A stretch of DNA of 64,000 nt from Emydura subglobosa (Eukaryota > Chordata > Testudines > Chelidae): contig ML679995.1 in the NCBI GenBank assembly GCA_007922225.1, positions 3,487,928 to 3,551,927 of the forward strand. The letters run 5' to 3'. Positions 55,018 to 64,000 of the stretch are shown piece by piece; the first letter of the stretch is position 1, and each line of letters begins with the position of its first letter. The translations under genes were made by a program, and so were the position numbers. The notes beneath the pieces are model-generated. The model did no database searches. It was given only the letters and a program-made list of their open reading frames with translations, and was not told where the DNA came from.

Positions 55018-55150
55018 GGGCACTGGACTGGGACGCTGACGGCTCGGGTGCCGGTGCTGTCTCTGGCCCTTAGCTGCTGTACGGCCGTGGCCAATCACAG
55101 CGTCGCACCATGCCTCAGTTTCCCCTCAGGATAACGCGCCGTACCTTTGC
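55018..55150 (+). repeat. MIR SINE fragment
   Basis: Contains GGACGCTGACGGCTCGGGTGCC, GCTGTACGGCCGTGGCCAATCACAG and CATGCCTCAGTTTCCCCTCAGGATAA in MIR order. Confidence 0.65.
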
Positions 55151-56349
55151 GCAGTATTCTACCCTATCTCCTCCCGGGGCCTGGGCGTCTGCCCCAGCTG
55201 CAGTGGACAGCTGCCGGCTAGCGGCACTGGGCACGGAGAAGAGCAGGAACGTGCCGTTGTCGAAGGAAGCCGGGCTCATTCGAGGATCATCACGTCAGCT
55301 GCCGCCGCGCCGCCCCCTCCTCGGCCCACCCCCCTTCCCAGTCGTCCTCAGCACGGCCTGGTCCGGAGAGGTTCACAGGCCCACCCAGCCCAGCGCATCC
55401 ATTCGTGCGCAGACAGCGCCTTCGGCTCCGGCCGGCGGTCTGGGCAACGTCCTTGAGGAACTAAACCTGATGTTTTCATGACACTATCCCAGGAGGCTGG
55501 GGAAAGGGATGATCAACCTCCCCCCCCCCCCCAACCTCCCCTCGCTCCACTCCAAAGCGGAGGGCAGGCAGCACAGACACCGAGACCCAGAGGGATAGTG
55601 ACAGCAGCCACAAAGCACCGGCCGTTTGGATGGGCCAGTGTACATCCAGCTGCAAACCAGCTCCAGAACCTGCCATACCTCCCACCCCACGTCCGCCTGG
55701 TGGCAGAGCTCTCCACTTTCCTTGCGGACACACTGACTGCCATCAGAGATTGAGTTGCTGAGACAAAGGGAGCTACCCCACCCCACCCCGCCTACCCTGG
55801 TGGGGTTTGAACCTATGGCCCAGAGAGAAGCCCTGAGGGCGACCCAGCTCACTCTGCATGAGCCCGCCACAACTATCTGCCCCAAACCGTTGTAGTGTGT
55901 GGCTGTTAAAACAGCATCTGTGTTCCTCTCCAGAGGTGGCTGCATTTCAGTGGGGGGGTGGGGGGTATGCATCGTTACGGGGAAGGCTGGCGAGATTTGT
56001 GTACATGTCAGAGGTGCTGTGACTCTAGGGTGTACACTGGGTCTGGAGACATTTATGGTGCAGCTGTCTAAGCACCTAAGGTCACCCTACAATCTAGGGT
56101 GAGCCCTAAAATCCAGAGGCTGGAGTAAGCTGGCGACTGTCCAGGGCAGGACCCCCCCACTTGTGTTTCTACTGTCACCCTCCCAGGTATTGTGCTGCAC
56201 TAAATCAACACGTCCCTCTTGAGGCTGTGGTCCTGGCCTGTGGGGCCCCAGTGGGGGGGAGGAAGCAGCCCCCTTGAAATGTTTTTCTTCCCCGTTAGCT
56301 ACCCCCGGCCCTGCAGTCTGTCCTCTCGAGCGCAGACCTTCCGAGGTGG
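55151..56349. other. Intergenic stretch, no gene recognised
   Basis: Homopolymer C run at about 55519-55532 and frames of up to 160 codons without family signal. GGGGTTTGAACCTATGG at 55802-55818 is a tRNA-like B box in reverse, without a matching A box or cloverleaf. Confidence 0.35.
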
Positions 56350-56542
56350 GTCTGTACCACACTGCAAAATGACAGGGCTGAGCCTCGCGTCCCAGCGGCT
56401 CTGAGCCAGCCCCCTGGCAGGGCCCTGGGACCCGCGTCCTGAAAGCTTGCTGACTTGGCTCAGACTGATTTGTGTGTGGTCGGGAACAGGGGCTTGGATT
56501 CAAACCCGAGTCAGATCCTGGCTTAGCGTGCAGTGTAGACAC
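56350..56542. mobile_element. MITE, sister copy of 1959-2154
   Basis: Contains ACCACACTGCAAAATGACAGGGCTGAG, CTCTGAGCCAGCCCCCTGGCAGGGCCCTGGGA, GCTTGCTGACTTGGCTCAGACTGATTTGTGTGTGG and the end GCAGTGTAGACAC, parallel to 1959-2154 over its whole length. Confidence 0.6.
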
Positions 56543-57524
56543 AGCCTCTGTGACCACTGGACTTTGGCTTCGCGTCTCCTCTGAAGGAGGGCACCTAGTC
56601 GGTCTCCTGTGAAAGCCCTGCCTGAGCCAGGAAGCCGGGCAGGCTCCCAGCACAAACAGGTCACCCCGGCTGCCTGCATTGCCTTCCACCTGCACTTGGT
56701 GCGCATGATGAACACCACGCGGGCAGGGCTGGAGCCCACCAGCCGTCAGTCCCAGCACCAGCCGTCAGTCCCTGCACACAGCAGGACAGGGGCAGCGAGC
56801 TGCTCCAAACAGCACAGGAAGTTCAGCCCCAGGAGCTGCTGGAGGGCGTCTCCGCCCCGTGCCCTTAGCCAAGGGCAGCTCAGGCCGGGGCTGAGAGGTG
56901 ATCGTGGAGCTGATTCTCTTCCTGGAGGGACCTCGCACGAGCCCCCAGTGCTCGCTCTGCACTCAGTCCAGCCAGATCCTTGCAGGCCGCGTGTCGGCGG
57001 GGCACCTTGCATTTATTATTAACCACCCCCGCAATTAGCAACTTGTGACTGAGCGACAGCGACGCAGGAGGATTCCTGGCCAACGTCTCCCCGGCTCCCT
57101 GCCCCTGTGTCCACGCCATAATCCCGGACCAGCTTGCTGATGCTCTTTCTCAGCAAGTCCATTAACACGACACTGGATGGGGCCAAAATGCCCCGCAGTT
57201 TGGAAATCTGCTCGCTGTTTATCAGCGTACAGAGCCAGAAAACACTCTCTCCCTTCTGTTTCACTTTCCCTTCCACCCCTTCACCGGCCTTGGCCGGTCA
57301 CAGGTTTTACAGACCTCCTTGCAAGATTTGGGTGTTATTTATGCCTGGTGTCCCAGCCCGGTTCCAGCATGATTTGGTGCATCCTGGTCCCTATCTCGCC
57401 CTTGCTGAAGAGGTTTATTTTCTACTTCCTCTGCTCATGTTCCACATAAGAGGCAGGTAAATGATCCTTGCCTGCATATTTCACTAGGATCCTTCAGGGT
57501 GGATGCTCTTCCAGAAATAGGTGT
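56543..57524. other. Intergenic stretch, no gene recognised
   Basis: No family signal in the available frames and no recognised repeat. Confidence 0.35.
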
Positions 57525-57720
57525 ACTTGTATTGGGGATGGGACTTGGTCCTGTGGGCTGGGAATTGGCCTAGGACTCCCAGGTTCTGCTCCCAGCTGTG
57601 TCACTGATTTGCTGGGCAGCCTTGCCCATGTCACTTGACCTTGCGTTGGCTTAGCTTCCTCACTGGGGCTAACGCAGGCTCGCCTCTCTTTCTAACGTGC
57701 TCTGAGATCTGCACGCACGG
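57525..57720 (+). repeat. MIR SINE
   Basis: Blocks GGAATTGGCCTAGGACTCCCAGGTTCTGCTCCCAGCTGTGTCACTG, GGGCAGCCTTGCCCATGTCACTTGACC and CTTCCTCACTGGGGC are in MIR order. Confidence 0.75.
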
Positions 57721-59149
57721 CGCATTAGCATTTCACGATAGTAAACTCCCTGTTTGCTATCGAAATCCTTCAAGGAAAGAGCAAGTGCTCTTAGAAATCG
57801 GCCTGATAAATTTGAAACACTCAGTTTCCTCAGATCTCCAGCAGGCTTTAGTTGCAGAAATGGGCTTTGATGTGTATGCGGGAGAGGGAGTTCAGAACCT
57901 CGGACAGTGGCATTTATCCAGCTCAGGTGACTTCTACCACTGGCGAATCCAGACACCTCACAATCACTCATGTATTAGCCTCCCTGCAGGGAGATTGGAA
58001 GCATTATCTCCTGTTTACACACAAGACTAAGCAGAGCAGGGAATTCAATCCAGGTCTCTGAGTCCCAGACCTGAGCCCCTAACCACTGCACCGCCCTGCC
58101 CATCGGGGCCGGCTCAGATTTGTCTGTTATCTTGTACAGGCCTTTATGCCTGCGTGCAGCTGGGGGGCTGCCGGGGGTCGCTCTGTGACACATTTACCTC
58201 CCGTGTAAGTGGTACCATTGAAAGCCAAAGTGCGGTGTGAAACACAACAGTAAACCCCTCGCCGGCGGGGCCCCATTCTGCCACCCCGGGTCGTATTACG
58301 CAGGGCTTTGCTCTTTGTGTAGCTGTGCTGAGAGCAGGCGGGGTAAGGTGCTAGCCCCCATGAGAAAGGAGAGCAGAACTGCTTTGAAATGCTCCAGCTG
58401 TAATTATTATTTGTACTGCAGAAAGGGCTTAAAGAACCCAACCGAGCTCAGGGCCTCTTCGTGCCAGGGCTGGCCCAGCCCCTGCCCGAGACAGCTGTAC
58501 CGAGCTCTGTCCAAACACTCAGCAAGAGACGGTCCCGTCCCCAGACAGCTCCGCGACTGGCTAGATGAAGCGTCGGAGAAAGAAAGGATTCTTCCCCTCC
58601 CCTGGCAGATAGGGAAGGAGGGCACAGAGAAGATAAATGACGCGCACAAGGTCACTAGGGAAGCCTGTGAAAGAGCCAAGAACAGACAGATCATCAGTGC
58701 CTTAGCCCCAAACACCTCCTTCTTCTCTGCAGAACTCAGCGACAAGCAACGCTATCGGTAACCCAATCACCCGTGTCGTGCCAGGAAGCCCACGGCTACA
58801 GGCAGAGACACGGGGAACAGACACATGGCCACGGCAGACAGCTCTCCTTAGGTAGATATTCCATGCATGGCCCTGGCAAGAGCTCTGGAAATTCCCCGCC
58901 GTTCTCTCCATCAGCTCTGATCCGCCTGCATCGCTGATTTCAATACAAGGCACTTTTCCCTGTTGGAATTACCATGCAACTCTGCTAGCTGCCCAGTTCC
59001 AATCACCGGAGATTTTGGCCGTACCAAAAGCTCCTGTAATGCTGTACATTGCTGCCCTGTGCCTCCCCCTCAGGAATGAAACTTGCTGGATGTGACGGCT
59101 GCCCCTTGGCCTAGTGATTTGCCAGTATTCAGAGCCCGGCAGGGTTGCT
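57721..59149. other. Intergenic stretch with two reversed MIR fragments
   Basis: 58030-58105 (GGGAATTCAATCCAGGTCTCTGAGTCCC ... ACCACTGCACCGCC) and 58605-58690 (GGCACAGAGAAGATAAATGACGCGCACAAGGTCACTAGGGAAG) are MIR-like in reverse. The 174-codon frame at 58237-58761 runs over the second and is not a gene. Confidence 0.4.
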
Positions 59150-59540
59150 GCTATTCAGAAGGGAGATCAGTGATACAAGGCAGGTCTGCTCTTGGTTTAA
59201 TCCTATTTACAGACTCATACACAAAGTCCTGTTTCCCTGAACACAGGAGAAACAAGCAAGAGCAGGCAGTTTCCTTGCTCAGAAATCCCCCACGCCTGCC
59301 ACTCCAGCGAGCTCTGTGCCCAAGAAGTCCACTTTCACTGCTGCCTCTCAAGATCAGGTTCTCAGCTCCTCCTCGGCTTTTTGCCTCCAGCACACACAGC
59401 CTGTGATCAGTATCCTGGTCCCTGCACTTGACCAGGGAACCCCTGGTTATTCTGCCGGGGCTAACTCTGGCCTGCTGCAGCCTATTGCCTTGGGTGAACC
59501 CCACCATTGCCTGCAGCGGTTTTTATGACATGACGGGGCG
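59150..59540 (-). repeat. LTR-like or SINE-like dispersed repeat, inverse of 30450-30700
   Basis: Contains GTCCTGTTTCCCTGAACACAGG, CCTTGCTCAGAAATCCCCCACGCCTGCC and GCTCTGTGCCCAAGAAGTCC, whose reverse complement matches the block order at 30500-30660. It extends further right (to GGTTTTTATGACATGACGGGG) than the other copy. Confidence 0.4.
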
Positions 59541-59762
59541 TGGTTGCTTATTCCATTGAGCCTGAAAGACCAGTTGGCCCCCAGTGGTTTTAATGAGCTC
59601 TGTGATTATCTTTGGATCCAAGACTGGCCTGATGGCAGCTATTCACAAGTTACTGGGCACTCGGTACAGGGGTATTTGGGTGAACTGTAATGGTCTGTGA
59701 TATACAGGAGCTCACGCTAGATGATCTAATGGTCTCGCCTTCTGGCCATCAACTCTATGAAT
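59541..59762 (+). mobile_element. CR1-type LINE 3' tail, plus strand
   Basis: GGCACTCGGTACAGGGGTATTTGGGTGAACTGTAATGG and CTAGATGATCTAATGGTCTCGCCTTCTGGCC lead to ATCAACTCTATGAATGAA, a CR1 3' end. The left limit (59541) is approximate. Confidence 0.75.
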
Positions 59763-60289
59763 GAATTTACACCCTTCAGCATCACATTTTTACAGCCATG
59801 GGAAACATTTGCTGCAAAAGCAGAAGCGACAGAGACCTACCTGGTTATTTCGCCATCTTTTTCCTTCTGCAGGCCACTTCATAAGAGACAAATAGCCTTC
59901 TGCAATGCCATAGAGGGGCTTAGTCCTGTTCCCAAACAACTCCCCCCGGTCCACACTAGCTAGCCCTTTGCTAGCAAACTCGGCAAAGGCTAAGGGCTGG
60001 ATGAGGCTCAGAGACTGAACTCCTCTCATTCCCAGAGGCGTGTTTTCACGAGAAAAATTAGGTTGTGTTAATTAACACACCGTTATCCATGACTTAGCAG
60101 CCAGTGTAGAAAGGAACCGTGGTGCTAATTCGTCGTAGGTACATCCTACTGGAACCCTAGGTTTAACCAGGCCCAGCTGACCGGATGTTAAACATGACTC
60201 GGCCCCAGTCTACAAGTGCTTGCACAGCCGTGTTAGTCAGCACGTGTCGGCTGTGACCGTGACCTAATTCTTGAGTGAAAATCTAGCTG
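59763..60289. other. Intergenic stretch, no gene recognised
   Basis: No assignment. Confidence 0.3.
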
Positions 60290-61440
60290 CCGAGGGTGAT
60301 AATTCTGTCAAGCTGCCCTGCAGTTGCTGAAGAGCGTGGGCTCCAACTGCAGGGCAGACTGCTAGGAAACAGGGGTACTCACCTCGAAATTGGCTGGGAG
60401 TAGGGTTTTCACCAACCGTAAGTGTAAACGCCTCAAGCACCGTCACAGCCAAATCACGGAGTCGCAGACAGTCCGCTTGGGTGCTCCTGTCTGCCTTGCC
60501 ACCCAGGCAAGCTGCCTTTGTGAGAGACGGTCCCTTACACCAAAAATAACAACCATCCTCAGGCTACTCCCAGTCCAAAGGGCCAGTCACTTACCCCATG
60601 TCAATTGCACCTCAGATCTCACACCAGACAATGCTTGTAACCAATCCTCTAATAAACTAAGGCCCTGTCTACACTAGCATGTAAGCTGGCAAAGCTTCTG
60701 CTGTGCAGAGATGTGAAAAAAACACACCCCTGAGCGACAGAAGTTTTTCCCGCATAAGCCCTCGTGTGGACAGCGCTATGTGGGTGGGAGACGCTCCCTT
60801 GCCGACAGCTATCGCTGCTGGTTTAGGTGGATTTATTATATCGATGGGAGAGCTACGTGGCTACAAAAGTGCTCTTACGGCGACACAGCTGCACCGATAA
60901 AGCTGCGCTGCTGTAAATTTAAGTGTAGACTAGCCTAACTAAAACTGTGTTAACTAAGAAGGGGAAATAAGAGAGTTATTTACAAGGTTAAAGCAAGTAA
61001 ACATACACACTCCAGTGAGTTCCAATCTTACGTTTCAAAAAGTAATAGAAGTTTCTACGGCAAGCAAGCTCTACAAGTCCTTCAGGGCTAACCACTGGGG
61101 ATCTTTTGCTTATGCTTAGTAATCTTTGCCCCTCAGAGTCCAAGCAGCATAAAAGACACAGTTTCTCCTTGTGAGGGCTTTTACTCCTTTCCCCCTTCTG
61201 CTCGGAGTTGCAAACTTCGCTGTCTGGCGATGTACGCAGTTAACGGAGGCTTACAATGCAGATGCCTCCAATATTACCTTACAGTTTGGGATACAGACGT
61301 TACCCATGGATTGAATGCCAGCAGCAACTCGCCGGCATTCAATACAGTCTAATACGAACAGATGGATTCCAGCGAGGCGTTTGTCAGTGCTCAGGTCAGG
61401 CATGGGACGTTGGCACAAGCTGGCTGGTTTGCCAGTGTCA
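60290..61440 (-). repeat. LTR-like dispersed repeat, copy 3, interrupted by a MITE
   Basis: Has the copy 1/2 blocks GGGCCAGTCACTTACCCCATGTCAATTGCACCT, CTAATAAACTAA, TTAACTAAGAAGGGGAAATAAGAGAGTTATTTACAAGG, ACTGGGGATCTTTTGCTTATGCTTAG and the distal ATATTACCTTACAGTTTGGGATACAGACG to the end TGCCAGTGTCA. The left part is diverged and its border is approximate. Confidence 0.6.
60661..60935 (+). mobile_element. Harbinger-like MITE nested in LTR-like copy 3
   Basis: Ends GGCCCTGTCTACAC and GTGTAGACTAGCC form inverted terminal repeats, flanked on both sides by TAA (60658-60660 and 60936-60938), the 3 bp duplication typical of PIF/Harbinger elements. Removing it restores the sequence seen in copies 1 and 2. 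Other members: 8831-9088 and 17799-18075. Confidence 0.8.
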
Positions 61441-61859
61441 CGAGTTCCCGATCCGTGTTTGTGCATGTGAAGGAAGCTCGCCCGCCTGCACTGTCTCCTG
61501 GGTAGAGAGGGGGCTTCGATTTTACGAGTGTCCAACCTGTCGGCGCTAAACGGAGGCAGGATTTAAAAGCAAGATACACGTCTCGCTACGGAAGGGACGG
61601 CCAGGCACCTGGCGCCTCAGTCAAAGGCCTCTGGAAGGTACAACTCAAGCAGGCTCAGGATGGGCTGTTGTGTGTGTGTGTGTGTGGGGCTGGGCAGGGG
61701 GCTCCCAAAATTCATCCAGGGACGCTCCGGACAGACAGTTGGGGTTGGCGGTGAGCCTGACCAGCCGGCCCCCCGGAAGGGCAGTGGGGGGAAATCCTTC
61801 TGCTCCTGACTCTGGGCTGTCGGCACAGGGAAAGAGAAGCAGGGCCCCCGAAAGCCTCT
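61441..61859. other. Intergenic stretch leading to the second CpG island
   Basis: A (GT)n run at about 61669-61687. No gene is recognised. Confidence 0.4.
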
Positions 61860-62699
61860 GTTATGGCACCACTAAAATAATGACACCCCCGCCCCCCCAT
61901 CACCGCAGCCGGGCTGCTGCTGCTGCTCCCAGGGGCCATCCCGGGGGCAGCTGGGACCAGGTGGGGGGGGCGAAGCAGAGCGACCCGGGGCACTGTGAGG
62001 TGGCTCCAACCCCAGCCCCTTTGGCATCGCCTCTGCCACGGAGCCCGCCAGCGCACCGATGAGCCGGGCCCCGGGCCAGCCCGCGGCCGGCTGGGAATCA
62101 GGGGCGGCGGCCTCCTAGTGGTGGTGGGCCAGAGCCGAGCCGCGTGGGCGCCCGGCCGCCAATGGGAGGGGAGGAAGGCGGAGGCGTGGCCCGGGAAGCC
62201 CCGCCCCGGCTCAGACAGCTGGTGTTGGGGGGGAGGGAGAAGGATGAACTGGGACCGCGCGTGGGGGGGCCACGCGTGCCGGCGCGGAGTGGGGGGAGGC
62301 GCCGGCAGGGGGCCCCCGCGACCTCCGGAGGACGTGTGGGGGGGAGCCGGGCTGCGCGGGCGGCCGGGACACGAGTGGGCGCTGCCTGCCGCGCGTGGGG
62401 GGCCCGCGATCGCCGTGGGCAGGCGGCGGGGGCAGGGCCAGGGACCGTCTCTCCCTCTCCCCGGGGTCGCGGGGGCGGGGGCGAAAACTCGCGTGGGGGT
62501 CCCGGGGCGAAGCGGGAACTCCTGCAGCGGGAACTTGGTCCGGCCGCCCCCCCTCCCCCCCCCGCGCTCGGCTGCCCCGCAGGGAGCGCCCCGGGGTGCG
62601 GCGGGCGCGTGGGAGGGGGGCCCGGCTCTGATGGGGGGGGCTGGCTGAGCGGGGGGGGGAGGGGAAGGCTCCTCCCTCCCTCCGCCGGGGGGTGCCCTG

Positions 62700-62855
62700 G
62701 CCATGGAGGCGGCTGCTCGGTCGCCGCCTCCCTCCTTCCCCCCCCCTCGCCGCCGCCGCCGCTCTTACTCCGGAGTGTCTGCTGCGATTTCCAGCCTCTT
62801 CCCTCCGGAGCCGCCTCCGGTGACGGATCCCGGAGCAACTTCTGCACCAAGCCAG
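62700..62855 (+). other. Candidate non-coding first exon ending at a strong donor
   Basis: A purine/pyrimidine-mixed segment (CTTACTCCGGAGTGTCTGCTGCGATTTCCAGCC ... CTTCTGCACCAAGCCAG) ends at CAG|GTAATG (donor after 62855). It lies just downstream of the densest CpG region. The 5' limit is a guess. It would fit a CNTFR 5' UTR exon but is not identified by sequence. Confidence 0.35.
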
Positions 62856-63008
62856 GTAATGCACGATGCGTCCCCCCCCCCCCGGGTCTCGGGGGGGGCC
62901 CCGGCCCCCCCCCCGCGCCGCCCCCCCCCCCCTCCTTCTTTGCAGGCCCGGACACACGAGCACCCCCGTCCTTGGCACGCGCACCCCCAGCCTGCCTGCA
63001 CCAGCGGC

Positions 63009-63054
63009 TCTTTGCACGCGCGCACACACACACACACACATACACACACACACG
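63009..63054. repeat. (CA)n microsatellite
   Basis: Interrupted run of CA with CGCGCG at its left edge, 40 bp before the assembly gap. Confidence 0.85.
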
Positions 63055-63096
63055 TCGGTTTTGCAGCAGGTGTCAGACGAGAGGTCCCCCCCCCCC

Positions 63097-63196
63097 NNNN
63101 NNNNNNNNNNNNNNNNNNNNNNNNNNNNNNNNNNNNNNNNNNNNNNNNNNNNNNNNNNNNNNNNNNNNNNNNNNNNNNNNNNNNNNNNNNNNNNNN
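63097..63196. other. Assembly gap (100 N) between C runs
   Basis: Exactly 100 N, flanked on the left by 11 C and on the right by 12 C. This is the pattern of a sequencing dropout in a C-rich homopolymer; 100 is a conventional placeholder length. Confidence 0.95.
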
Positions 63197-63420
63197 CCCC
63201 CCCCCCCCAACCCCCGGTGCCGTTTTTCCCCTGCGGTTAGTTTGGGGGCTGCCAGATGGAACCTCTCAAAGTTTCATTGTTGGTGGAAAGTTGCAGGAGG
63301 GACCGTGCTGGGGGGGGGGAAGGGGAGGGTTTGGTTTCCCGGCTGCTCTTGGCCAAGGCTCTTGGCCCCCCTTTCCCCCCCTTGGCCGGGTTGTTGTTTT
63401 GCTCGTCTTCTCTCCCACAA

Positions 63421-64000
63421 GTGTTTCCAGGCTCAGAGCTGGGTGTCTGCCTGCTCCCCAGCTGGGATCCGCTCAGCCTGCTCCACAGGTGGGTGGTCTG
63501 CGGCTCTCCTCTCTGCCTGGCCAGCTGGCTGCTGGTCCCAGCGGGCCCCTGGGGCCGAATGGGGAGGGGAGGGTGGCTGGTTGGGCAGGCATCGTGGCTG
63601 GTTGGGCAGGGTGTTTCCATCTGGCCGGGCGCTGCTGCCATCTGCACGGGAGAGGCCGTCCAAACGCAGTGCGTGCGGGCAAAGGGGAGGCGTCCAGAGG
63701 GAATCCGGTCTTTGACCCAGGCAAGAGAGAGAGAGCCACAAACTGGCAGCAGACGGAGAACTTCGTGCTGTTCCTGCACCCAGCTTGCCTGGGGCCTGGT
63801 CCTGCAAGCCACGTCCGTTGTATCTGCAGGCCGGGGCACTTGGCACCGCTCACACACTCCAGTAGCCTCTGCCTCCGGTGCAGCGAGTCCGTCAGCCTCA
63901 AAGCAGCCTCGTGCCCAGCGTCGGTCGGGGACTTCGCTGTGTTGCCGGTGAGTTCTGCGCACCAGCACAAAGGGCCCGGGACGTGCGACGTTGGATCAGG
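63421..64000. other. Downstream flank of the CpG island, no gene recognised
   Basis: Less CpG-dense. TTGGGCAGG occurs twice at 63583 and 63601 within a short tandem duplication (GTGGCTGGTTGGGCAGG). Probably the start of an intron if the candidate exon is real. Confidence 0.35.

Larger units (their letters stand above)
61860..63420 (+). promoter_or_regulatory. Large CpG island, candidate promoter (possibly CNTFR)
   Basis: A very GC- and CpG-dense region of about 1.5 kb with long G and C runs, an inverted CCAAT context (GCCGCCAATGGGAGG at 62157-62171) and GC boxes (GGGGCGGGG-type near 62475). Islands of this size normally mark a vertebrate transcription start. In mammals the gene downstream of RPP25L in the same orientation is CNTFR, the ciliary neurotrophic factor receptor, with non-coding 5' exons (established knowledge). 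Assignment of this island to CNTFR is inference only, since no coding exon is visible. Confidence 0.55.

Noticed and set aside
55802..55818. tRNA-like B box in reverse (GGTTCAAACCCC)
   Set aside because: No A box at the right distance and no cloverleaf could be drawn.
58237..58761. 174-codon plus-strand frame
   Set aside because: Overlaps a reversed MIR fragment and shows no family or splice support.
61712..63051. Minus-strand frames of 280-330 codons
   Set aside because: Proline/arginine/glycine-rich readings of CpG-island DNA and of the (CA)n repeat, without domain.
62144..63715. 523-codon plus-strand frame across the second CpG island
   Set aside because: It crosses the 100-N gap, consists of G/P/R/A low-complexity sequence and has equally long frames in other phases and strands.

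Overview
The window is nuclear genomic DNA of an amniote, most likely a turtle. The turtle call is an inference from the repeat landscape: many CR1 LINE fragments of several ages on both strands, a DIRS-type tyrosine-recombinase retrotransposon, a TX1-like LINE, hAT and Harbinger-like MITEs, LTR-like repeats, and old MIR copies. One protein-coding gene can be supported with confidence. Most other open reading frames are chance frames in GC-rich DNA or remnants of transposons. No bacterial-type system, CRISPR array, rRNA gene or convincing tRNA gene was seen.

Layout: 1-18.4 kb is repeat-rich intergenic DNA (TX1-like LINE at the left edge, CR1 pieces, MITEs, LTR-like repeats, one with a nested hAT element, and a 10-N assembly gap). 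At 18.6-19.3 kb lies a CpG island rich in CRE/ATF, E-box and X-box motifs; it is the promoter and untranslated first exon of RPP25L. A 2.5 kb intron follows, its first kilobase a C-rich degenerate tandem repeat. The second exon carries the whole RPP25L coding sequence (21672-22229, + strand), with a poly(A) signal at 23124. From 23.1 to 26 kb the DNA is AT-rich and poor in recognisable repeats. From 26 to 61.5 kb there is intergenic DNA with hAT elements, MITEs, CR1, MIR, a second LINE family (37.85-38.64 kb), a 4.2 kb decayed DIRS element with inverted terminal repeats (about 45.9-50.1 kb) and two more copies of the 1.2 kb LTR-like repeat, one carrying a Harbinger-like MITE. At 61.9-63.4 kb a second, larger CpG island contains a 100-N gap and a good splice donor at 62855/62856.

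Synteny inference: in mammals RPP25L is followed in the same orientation by CNTFR, whose 5' exons are non-coding. The second CpG island is placed and oriented as expected for the CNTFR promoter, but no CNTFR coding exon is visible here, so this is a hypothesis. No DCTN3 exon was recognised upstream of RPP25L.

Nothing here supports a new biological system. The most useful observations are the structure of the DIRS element (reverse transcriptase joined by deletion to the end of the recombinase, palindromic left end), nested insertions that order repeat ages, clusters of CRE/X-box and ZNF143-like motifs, and two assembly problems.
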